Made by a program: the position numbers and the translations under genes
Notes under the pieces: generated by a model
What the model saw: only the letters and a program-made list of their open reading frames with translations
What the model was told of the DNA's origin: nothing
The model's database searches: none
NCBI GenBank assembly: GCA_036785705.1
Contig: JAWUZG010000036.1
Span: 9,977,501 to 10,041,500 of the forward strand
From: Acanthornis magna
Taxonomy: Eukaryota; Chordata; Aves; Passeriformes; Acanthizidae
Length of the DNA stretch: 64,000 nt
Direction: 5' to 3'
In this document: piece by piece, positions 50,901 to 61,731 of the stretch
How the letters are laid out: each line of letters begins with the position of its first letter
How positions within the stretch are numbered: the first letter of the stretch is position 1

Positions 50901-53900
50901 ACCTGACAACTTGCATGTCTATCAATCACACTATTCTGGTGATTCTGAACAACCTATCTTCCTATCTGAAAGTCAAGGCTTTTATGATGTTGGACCTACA
51001 GAATGCTGAATGCCCTTATATAAATCATAAAGAAAAGTTACTCTTTGTTTACATTGTCTCTCAGTTCTATTGTATGCATGCATAGGCACTACACTAGTGC
51101 AATGTGAGGAGGGAATTCAGGGCAGAATAAGCTAGAATTTTATAATACTTGGAGAAGGGAAGGACCAAAAAATCTCCGCAGTTGATTGTAATGAGGTCGT
51201 GTGAATGAAAAGTATATTCCTGTAAAGGCATATCCACATCAGTCAGAACTATCTATCTATTAGCATTTGTTAGTAGCTTCATTTTCTCTGAGACAGCTGA
51301 AGGACTGGGATTTGCAAATGAGAATATGAACAATGAAAGAATATGACTCAGGTCTAGAATAAACTATTCAAATCTAAATTGTACATTAGAAACTTTGTGA
51401 ACACAATTTTATTTCCTTATAATTTAGTATCAAGTGTAGAAAGAATTTCTAAGGCAACATATTGATTACGTGTCTCTTTTCAATTTAGAGTAAAAGGTGT
51501 AGGGACACATTCAAACACCCATTCTTCTTTCCCCTCATCTCTAAAATCAAACATACAGTCCTTTCAACATTCCTTAGGTTGTCATGTGGGAAAAAGTAAG
51601 AATTATCAGTGATAAATGCCCTTAATCTTGATGTTCCATCTCAAAATACTCAGTTTGAGAATTCCAGTTGCTGTCTGAGATACTAAGAGGTCCTATCTTT
51701 AGTAAATGCATTTAACATTTTTGTATCAGGGCCATACTGTGGATAGGATGCAGTTTTGGTGAAAGTAGATTGGAGGGGTTTTAATCTCCTTTTCTTCTTC
51801 TCATTATTATTTATCAATGAGACAAATATTCCACAGCCCTGCAACCTGGTCTCATCAGGACGGAGTTATTCAGTCAAACTAGGTCCATAATTGGCCCCCT
51901 GGATGAGTTTCCCAGCCTTATGGAGTGCAGAGCTGGAAGCATAAGGCTGTGCAATCCATCTCTTTAGGCTTTTGACTTGCTTTTCAAGAGTGTGTGAAAT
52001 AACTGAAAATATTAAAAGGAAATGAAATTAATAAATTGCCATTGATAGCACCACACTTGTTTTAACCAACTCAATATCAGTTTGGTCGCAGCAGCACTAA
52101 CCAATATGCCAAATGATAAGGAAAACCAGCAGGATATATCCTAGAATATTGACAGCCAACGGGGCTCCCAGAGATCAATAATTTTAAACAAAATTAGGAA
52201 TTTATAAAATTATTTTTCTAGTGTCAGCAGAGCATTAGGAAAGGCAGAATGAAGGCACTGGACCAACAAAGCTGACCAAGTCCTGAAATCAAGTTGTTCA
52301 TTCACTCTGGCAGAAAAGCAGCCTGACAAACAGGTATCAGTCATCTGGATTTCTCAGCAAATAAGTTAGAAGATCTCCTTTTGGCTGCCAAATTACACAA
52401 TGCTTTGTTAAACTCAACAGCAGCCTCCCTCACACTCTGCTTTTGAGAAAGAAAGGAACTATTTTGCAATTTTATTCTTCTGGCTTGAATATCAGAAAAT
52501 GTTAAATGGGAAATTTTAGGTATTGGAGAAGTTTTGATTGATTGTTTTATTTTTAATTAAACTTGAAGATGAATCAAAGCTTGAATAAAAGCAATTTTTT
52601 GGTAAGATTACTTAGAACAGCATGGGATCAAGTCAATTGTTTTTAGGACAGCGAGAATGAGCTGATCACCATTAATAAAATGTTTTCTATTATGCATGAT
52701 GAAAACGATGTCTCCCAGATGGCACCTTGAGAAGAATTTCTAGATTAAGCAAATTCTGCACTTCAACAGTGTAAAACCTTTGCAAATAAAATTTAAGAAA
52801 CCTAGCAGTGAAATGAGATATGCCAATCAACATTAAGGGACTCAACCATCTTTCTGCTGGAGGTGTGAGAATAATAAGACAGAAGTCTTCAGCAGTGCTG
52901 AGCCACATGAGACTGACACAGGATATCTTTGGCATAGCTGATTCCCAACCTGGGGGTCATGACCGTGCAGTGGATAGTGAGTCTATTTTCTGAGGAGTGC
53001 AGAAGTTTCTTTGAGAAACTGAGCGTTTATTTAAATCTGTTTATAGACTTTCTGACTGGGAAGATAAACTCCAGGAACACTTTCCCTGACAAATGGGTAT
53101 AGGAAAACAGACTATGGCTAGGTCCTGAGACATGAGGGAAGAAATGGCATTTCTGCTCTTTCCATGAAGCAGAGCAAACCTGTGAAATGCTGTTTTTCAG
53201 TGAAAGCAAATATTCCTTGTAAGCAGGGCTTCCCATCAAAAGGCCGAAAGCCTCTCTCAGTCCTGTGCTCACCTGCCAGTGTGAGAAAAGAAGGCCATCC
53301 AGCCATGCCAGGATGCCTGCTTCATACACAGCAAGACATTTTATAAGCACCTCTTTAAAGGGAGGCAGTGCCATCTGACAGTGAGGGTACTGCATCACAG
53401 TGCCTTGTGAAACCAGCTCTGCACAGCAACCACATTTCTCTTTCCTTATTTCCTCCCTGCTGCCCCTCATTTTGTAAGTTTTGTTTCCTGTGGGGAAAGA
53501 CAAACTCTCTGAGATATGCAAATTCTCAAAATTTAAATAGTTCTGAAAATAACAGAATCAGCATCACAGGGGACTCCTAAGAACTATGTTAATAATATAA
53601 ACAAATATTCTTCAACTGCTTGACTTCTGGAAATCTTGTCACCTCTCTGAGAGTTTTTGATGAGAAAAACTCAGAGTTGAATGGGATAACTTTAGATGAC
53701 ATGTGAATAGTCTGCTGTATTTTACTGCTTTAAGCTTGATATCTAAACATTAACAGTTTCCAAAAATGAATTTTAAAGTGATTAATTTTGACTAATGTTT
53801 AGAATTTTTTCCATTTTTATGTAAATTAAAATATAAAAATATAAATAATTCATCAATTAATTTGTCTTGTAAATATTCTATTTCTTTATTGCCCACAGGA

Positions 53901-54553
53901 TAATAAAACTTGTTTTAAAGCAAAGCACTTTCTTTAAACTTTAAAACACTAAATTTCAAAACAATGTAATTTCAATAATTTCTTAAAATATATTACTATA
54001 TCACCTGAAAATTGTTAAAAGCTCAAGAAATGGTACTTTAATGTCTTGGTATTAATTTAATTATTCATTCGAAATGTAAATGAATAGTGTTTGGTGATCT
54101 CAGTTTAGTTTCTAGTAAATGTCCACATCACAAAACCACTACTCTTAATTTCACATGATTGATAGTCTCTGCTTAACTGAGACCTAGGGCTGAGCCAGCC
54201 TGGACACTTTATTACCTCCCATTCTAGTAAGGGTGGTCCAGCCAGGTCAAAGTCGAGGTCAATAGTAGGACAGAAAAGGCACTAATTTTGCTTTGAAACA
54301 GACTACTCTTCATGAAACAAAGAACTTCACTTTCCAGCACTGTTTCATGACCAGAGATAACCTGTCTAGGAATGAAAATGTCTCCAATAAATATTATCAT
54401 CTTCACATTCTGCTTTTAATCATTCTAACTGTGACATTTGAAAAACTCTTCCCATATTAAGCAGTCACTAATTTGGTTTGGAAGGCATATTTTGTACTCA
54501 TTTCTGAATTCACCAACTTGGTATGAGCCACTGAGGATGCTTTTAAACCTTCC

Positions 54554-54578
54554 TTTTTTTTTTTTTTTTTTTTTTTTT
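54554..54578. repeat. Poly-T run (25 T)
   Basis: Twenty-five consecutive T on the plus strand followed by AAAGAAAC. It could be the antisense of a retrotransposon or processed-transcript tail, but nothing recognisable is attached. Confidence 0.95.
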
Positions 54579-56720
54579 AAAGAAACACATTTAACATTTT
54601 TTAAAATTTTACTTAGAGTTACTGGAAGTTTTTCAGCTTACTTGAAAAATTATCTATCTGCAAAAAGTTTATGAAGGCTCAGAGTATTTGAGATAGGTGC
54701 TCATACTCTTAAAATATATTTTTATATAATGCTTACCTGCTTAGTGTTGTGCCTGTGGTCAGTTCTGCAAGTAATACAAAAGTCCATTAGCAACTGGTTT
54801 AAATCCAAAGTAGCACTAAAAGTAAGACTGGTGCCCCCTGAGAAAGCCAGAAGGAGGGTAATTTGATGTGTTTGGTTTGATTGTGTATTTTGTTTTCTAT
54901 TGCAAGACATTTCTTTTCCATTAGAGACAAAGAATAAGATGCAATGACACTCCAGAGAAAAGAATCACATGGAATAAATCATGTTAGTCGAGTTCCAGTA
55001 AAAAAAAAAAAAGAATGTAAAATCATTCATAAATTCATATGAAGAATTAAGTTTGTACTCAAATTCTATTAAAAAATGTGGATGACAGCTAGTCAAGCTT
55101 TCAGATTTTTCTTTTTTCCAGGTAGGGAAGTCCACACTTAAATTTAGGAATACCCTGTACCTCTGAGATTTTGACATTCTCTTATTTTCAAAATATATTT
55201 AACAAATATGCGTCTATCTTTTTTTTCAGCGAATGCATTTCACTGCTTTTTTTTTTTTAAGGTAAGTAGTTGCTTTCTTTATTGTTTGAAGTGGAAAACT
55301 TGCACAAGACTGTACTGAATTAAGCTTCTCTATCTGCAGAACCAGTTTCTACTGAACAAAACTGTGGGCTGGGGGGAGGCTGCTCAGGGAAAGAATGAAA
55401 AAGTGATGTTTTACTCTTTTTCTTACACTTTGGTAATAAGCATTCAGGTGTAGTGCTTTGATTGATGAGAAGATGCTACACAGAAAAATTTAAATTTCAA
55501 TCCTGAGCATTTAAATTCTGGGGGAAATTAGGATTTTAGATTTGGCTCATTGTAAATAAAAAAGGCATTTGAAAATGTTAGAATACAATGTCATTTAGGC
55601 ATTCTCAAGTGGAAGAGACCTTTGTGTCTGGGGGTGTGTTATTCCTCATTTTTGGTATGTATTAGGATACTCATTCAATTTTTTAATGAATAGGGTTCAG
55701 TATAATAATTTTAAGCAAAAGATTCATAGTTCCCTCTTTTCTCTAGTTTGTGCTGGAAAAATAATGAGCTTAGAGGTGATTGAGCTAGCAGGGAGACCAT
55801 GCAGTTCAGTTTGAAGATATTAAATGTATCCTGATCTGTCACTGGATTATGTCCCCAAAATACAAGAATTAAGGTTCTAAACTAAAGGAGACAGTGCAAA
55901 TTGGTTCTATCAAAAGAATCATACTGCAGTTCTTTCCCCCTTTTTTCTGCTCATCTCCAAATCGACAACTCAATTCCTGATTGTGATTGTGTAGTCTAGC
56001 TTAGCAAAAAATGAAATAAGTGTATTTATATAAGTGGACTGAATGTATAGAGATCATATTTTGAGCTTGAAGGAAAACACATTTCCGATGAGATGTCTTA
56101 AAGGGAATATAGATACTCAATATATATAAGCAAGCATCTTTTGGTTGGATTTCTCTGCTACTCTTTAAAAATCTCTGTGCTACTAAAAGTCTTATTGAGG
56201 GTTTACAATTACACTGTTGATAAAACAGCAAGACAATATAGAATGATTTCACTTTGTAAAAGAAAGGATTGAGTAGAAGACTTCTGGAAACAGAGCATGA
56301 TCTGCAATGAATTGGAACCATATGGAGGAGGAACAAACTTTAAGTCTAAGAAGTAAACATTCGTGGACATTAGTAGTGCAGACCAAAAGCTCCCATAAAC
56401 CATCCCCTACAAAAAAGGACGGAGAAAGCTCAGAGTAGAAACTTCGTTTATATTGTGCAATTCCTTTCACACTGCTTAAACTAGTTTCTAGTACATAAGA
56501 GATAGAGAATCATATGACTTAGATACAAGGATTTAAAAAATATATCAGTATAACAGAAAAATAACCTGATTCATCTTCATATTCCTTAAGTTTTACAGTA
56601 ACATAACTTTGGCAGCAATAGAGCAATATCATTGTAACAAAAGGATTGAGATGAATTGAATTCATTGAGATGAATTGAAGCTACAGCAGGTTAGCATTTT
56701 GGGGGATTTGCTTTTGGTTT

Positions 56721-56951
56721 CCCTTCCCTTCCCTTCCCTTCCCTTCCCTTCCCTTCCCTTCCCTTCCCTTCCCTTCCCTTCCCTTCCCTTCCCTTCCCTT
56801 CCCTTCCCTTCCCTTCCCTTCCCTTCCTTCCCTTCCCTTCCCTTCCCTTCCCTTCCCTTCCCTTCCCTTCCCTTCCCTTCCCTTCCCTTCCCTTCCCTTC
56901 CCTTCCCTTCCCTTCCCTTCCCTTCCCTTCCCTTCCCTTCCCTTCCTTCCC
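56721..56951. repeat. (CCCTT)n pentanucleotide microsatellite
   Basis: About 46 copies over 231 bp. There is a single unit shortened to CCTT at about 56826, which shifts the phase, and a degenerate last unit. One strand is all pyrimidine and the other all purine (GGGAA). Proline/leucine/serine/phenylalanine and glycine/arginine/glutamate/lysine open frames across it are repeat artefacts. Confidence 0.98.
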
Positions 56952-58085
56952 ATTAACTTTATCTTCCTTCTTTCATTAGAGCAATAAATTTCTTATTCTA
57001 GTCTTTAGGTCTGGTGTTCTGGAGACATTTTCATTGGGAAGAATACAGGTATTCAACTTGAAAAGATTCCTACAGAACACTTATAAAAAACATGAAAATT
57101 GTTTGAAATAGTTTCCTTTCCTATATTAAAGCAGACAGAAAAAAGAAAAGCAATAAATTTAAAGCTGATTTTAATGTTACCTGTTCATCTTATTATTATT
57201 TGTGTACTTAATTTAATTTTAGGACTTATAATAATAATGGTTGAGTTATATTTAAGTAATGTAGAGGGATTAGACTTCTTTAAGAGGACATGCACAATGA
57301 ATTCTTTTCTAATGATCTCAACTTTTTAAAGTTTCTTATCATGATTCTTGATTTAAAATTTTGCTCTTTTATAATTTGATATATTAAAATTATTTCTATT
57401 ATTGACAACATACTGTTCAAATATTATCTAAAACTAGAAAAAAACCCAATATTCAAATATTTCACTATTATTTCTTTTGATTATAGGGAATTTTAGTTTT
57501 GGTTTTAAAGGCACACTATTTGAGTCCTAAAATAATCTGAAAATCTTACTTTTTCTTCAAAAAGAACAACAAATTTTCAGTGAACGACTTTGAAACTAAG
57601 CAGCAATTCTAGTGCCATAGACAGTGTGATTCAGCCAGCCTTACATGGCTAGTGCTTACTTAATTATTTTTTAACCCTTTTAAAAAATTTTTTTGCAAGA
57701 CTGAAAGTAAAAAAAATCACAATTAATTTAGCTAACCCCTGTTTTCATTATAGGAGCCCTTCGCCTAATGAGGGAAATCAGCCTGCAGTTCAGACACAAA
57801 TGTCTTCTGCATTATTCTAGCACTACAAATATTCACATTTGATTAATCCAAAGGTACATTTCAGAAGACACAAAAGTGATTATTAGAAAATCCCACTTAC
57901 GGTGCACCTGGTTTTTTTCCAGTCTTGAAGGTGCATGCTGATTCTTACTTTTGACTCCACATCTTTGGATCTCACCACACTGTAAGAAAATGGTTAACAG
58001 CCTGTACATGCATTTGTTTTAGACTCCTTCTGATCAAAGCTCTGAGAAATGTGAGTTCTCCTTCTGCTGGGCTGCTCTTCTCCAG

Positions 58086-58190
58086 TGTGCGTTTCAATCC
58101 ACGATGTTTCTGTCAGATTGTACCTCTATGGTTCACATCTTCTTTGCGGTTCATCCCTGATGTCTTTCCTAAAGAATGTACAACATCTAG
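58086..58190 (+). other. Hypothetical exon bounded by strong splice-like signals
   Basis: A pyrimidine-rich stretch CTCCTTCTGCTGGGCTG, then CTCTTCTCCAG, ends at 58085. A donor-like TAG|GTAAGA sits at 58188-58196. They bound 105 bp that is open in two of three forward frames. The translations resemble no protein that I know, so if real it may be an exon of a long noncoding RNA or of an unrecognised gene. Chance pairs of splice-like sites are common in DNA of this length. Confidence 0.12.
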
Positions 58191-61100
58191 GTAAGAGAGA
58201 GAAGCAAAACCACGATGAGGAGGTACACTTGGGGGACTTGAAAATTTGGCCAATTTTGAGCTTCCCTGAAGCTACCAAGTTGGGAATGCAAATTCAGAGA
58301 GTTACTGTGGTACCACCAGGTCATTGCTGATAAAAGATGTCACAGAGCTATTGTCCTGCCTTTTGCCATGCAGGAGTGCTGCCACTGAAGTCAGTGCTGA
58401 CAACCAACAAGAACCCAAATTTCATACCTACGTTATATGTGTGTTGTGCCTATTAAAAAAACACAAAACAAAAAAGCATGACCCAGGAAGACCCAGCAAA
58501 TTCTAGCTCCTGCATTTTATGCTGTTAGCATGTCACTAACACCCTGGTGTACCTAGCACTGTAGGTACTAGCATGAAATGAGGCAAAATAAAGCTTTCTT
58601 TGTCAGGAATTTAAAGCCTATAGGCAGTGACAAACACAAATCTACAAGATGTTTATAGGACATAGCAAAAGGAGTGTGGGAGGGTTTCTTCAAGGAATAA
58701 TTCAGTTCTGGGAGTCATATTTTTGTGACAGAGAGTGGATGGGACAACTGCCTGTTATTTACAGGTGTAAGGCAGGCTAAGAAAAACACTAGGTTCAGTC
58801 TGGATGGAGAAAATCCAGAGCAGAACTATGACTGGGGAGAGCAGCGGTGTCAAGAGTCTCTCTCCAGAGAGATTTTCCCACATTCATTATGTTTATAAGG
58901 CTCTTCTGCCATATGGATTCAGTGAAGGTTTGAATGAGAAAACCCTTCATGCCACACCTGCAGTCACGAACGCCAAGGGCAATCACTCCCTACAGACACT
59001 GCTTAATTGTTCACTGGTTTAGTCCAACAATGAGTGCTTCTACAACTTCTCTGTCAGAATTCCCGATGCAAACAGTTAGAAAGATGTGTACCTACACATC
59101 TCAATGTGCAGTGCTTCTAGCAGCCTTTTGGGCAATTTCTGGGAGCTGGAAAATGTTGATTTCTAGCCTAGAGGGTGGCACTGGGTAATACAAGGCAGAT
59201 ATCCAAACTGCAGAATTCATGAAACTCTTTGCTGTGAAAAACAACAGACAAATCTAACATTGCCTGGAAGGGGAAATTTGAGTCTGCAAGCTGTTAGACT
59301 TTAGGTACTGATAAGGAAAGGGATCCTGCACTGCATTTTGAAAAAAAGTACAGTAAACACAATTCCAGTCAGAGCAGGTCATTTAAAGTCCTTCCTGCCT
59401 CAGGCTTAACATGACACTTAAGTGCTACTACATGTGAAAAGAAAAAAGCAATTCAGCACTCATAACAAACTGCTTTTCCTCTGTCACTGGGGCTAAAATA
59501 CCAAAGGATTCCTGCAAGCAGGGGAATTGCTGTCTGCAGAGTTGTGTCTTGTTTTCATTGGATAACCTCTTTGTGCACACTGAAAAAATAAATGCTGCTT
59601 AAATAAAAATAAATGTGAAAGCATGCAAAAAATAATTTTACATTTATAAATGTAATAAATGTGCTTTTCTTTTTCTGATCTACCGTGGTGGAAAAGCCAG
59701 CAAAACTTTTCAGTTCAAAAGGAAAATTCCTTGCCCACCACTGAAAATTGCAGGGAATTAGTTTCCCTGTGCTTCTCCAGGAAGACCACTTTTGGTGACT
59801 GCTCTCTAAATTCCAACATTACAAACACACAAATGGGAAACACAGGATTTTTATCCCCAGCATAAAAAGACCTGTTACCAAATTTAAATGCTGAATTTAA
59901 GTGCACTTTGATGTAAGTAAAACTTTGGGTCTAGCCGTACTCCTGACTGTGAAACCGCGGGATGGAAGGAAGCAGTATGCGCAATTCAGCAATATACTGA
60001 AAGGATTCCCTAAAGAGTGCACTAAAATAATTTTTCTGATCAGCTATCATTTTTTATTTTGAAATCAGGATGATATCAAAATTCTGAAAATTATCCTAAG
60101 CTTTCTACTGTTTATGTTTATGTTTACTATGTTAATATGGCCCTATGCTAACTATGCAATGGCTCATTCTGGCAATTTGGAACATTTTAGTACCATCCCG
60201 AAAGTGAAAATTTTCAACTTGTGAACAATACAAATCAGTTAATTAAATTTTTGTTTAATTGACTGCCTATGTAAATGTTTTCATTTTCCTGGATTTCTTG
60301 TTAATTAAATGCAAATACTTTATATAGATCATGTTTTAGTAATATAGTAACATATTAATATATATTAATATATTAATTAATATGTTCAGTAATATACTGA
60401 ATATATTGGCTCATGTCTGACTCTATCTCAAAATGGAAATATAAAGATGTCTTTTATTGAGCAAGCCAATTTTTCTCTAGGCTAGAAAGTAGAAATCAGG
60501 TTATCCAGCACATTCAAACTCCATCCAGAGGGTTTAATCTTCTGGACTACAAGAAAATTCATGTTCTGTACACTGTTGGAACTTCTGCTGAAATTGTCAC
60601 CCACTATCACAAATAAGTCTTGCTAATGACTTAAAAGAATTAATAGGGTTGAATAGATTATTTCATCTTTTCCTCTATTGGCTACAGAAATAAAAATCCC
60701 TGTGAGTCAAGTAAATCCTGATTCACCCACAGCTTCTGCAATCATATTTTTTTCCCCATACTTCTCCAATGGAGATAGTCGTTAAGAAAGGAAAAAAAAA
60801 ATCATCTATATATAAACATTACTCTGTCTGGTATCACTCCAACAAGATATGACTACAACACTCTCTTAAGAAGGAAAGTCCAAGAGCTAAAGACTTTTTT
60901 GACTATTAAACTATACTTTTTCTGCTAGAGCAGCTGGTATCACTTATTCAAGTGATGACATAATTTGAACTGTGTAAATTCCTTTTGCCCACCTGGATAA
61001 ATATTGAATTGTATTTGTACTTCTTTGCTCACCCAGGTGCTTGATGAACTAAAGGAGATTCAAGATGACTCTGGTAGAATTATTTCGAAGAGGAAACTTA

Positions 61101-61681
61101 TAAACCAAACCCATAACCTACACGATCTAATGCCCATAACTGAGCTGGGGTTACTGACTAGGACTACAGCAATGCTCTTTTTTACTGTGCACAGGAGGGT
61201 GGTGGTGCAAGGGTACTCTTGTTCTGCATCTGCTTGGCAGGGAGAGGGTTAAAGTGGCTGCTTGGCAAGGACACCAGTATGGGATAGGGATCATAGAAGG
61301 CAAGCGATCCCTTCTCAGGGGAAGAGGAGGAATGGCTGGTCCACAAAGAAGTGTGTACTGTGTCTCAAATTCAATTTTTTCCACAAATGTTATGACCGTA
61401 TAACTTTGCTTTATGTTTTCAGCCCTGTTCTTGTCTCCTTTCTTATTGTACCAGTATAGATTCATGAATTTAAACAATTTTTTCCCTAGGATTTGTAAGC
61501 ATATACTCTGAGACTACTTGGTTTATTTGAAAGGCATATGACTGGCAAGAAGGGGAAAAAGGATCTTTGACCTTCCTACTTTTGGTCCATTACACCCTAA
61601 CGAATACCCTCATACCTACAGGGTTGTTATTTTCTTATCTCTCTTCATGAGCTGTTTCTTTTCCATCTTTTAATTGCTTTT

Positions 61682-61731
61682 GTTTTGGGGGTTTTTTTTG
61701 GGTTGTTTTTTTTTTTTTTTTTTTTTTTTTG
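61682..61731. repeat. T/G-rich low-complexity tract
   Basis: G runs (GGGGG, GGG) alternate with T runs and end in about 27 consecutive T on the plus strand. Confidence 0.9.

Larger units (their letters stand above)
42402..56720. other. Long unique AT-rich noncoding stretch, no gene seen
   Basis: About 14 kb without a recognisable exon or clear transposon. Small items are a 10-bp repeat at 47933-47962, a possible hAT-like remnant near 52938-52990, and a 25-T run at 54554-54578. The segment 46450-46860 is AT-rich but not simple, with several TAATTA/ATTTA-type motifs and GTAAACA at about 46724-46730. A 164-codon minus-strand open frame (53027-53521) shows no domain that I recognise. A 69-codon minus-strand frame at 47520-47729 reads somewhat protein-like but also has no identifiable family. 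Confidence 0.5.

Noticed and set aside
53027..53521. 164-codon minus-strand open frame
   Set aside because: No recognisable domain, family or splice context; this length can occur by chance in 64 kb over six frames.
56675..56956. Open frames of 90-93 codons (Pro/Leu/Ser/Phe and Gly/Arg/Glu/Lys)
   Set aside because: They are translations of the CCCTT array.
61037..61070. Acceptor-like CTCACCCAG followed by an open stretch VLDELKEIQDD
   Set aside because: The only nearby donor (GGTAGAA) is weak, the implied exon is 34 bp and no protein family is recognised.
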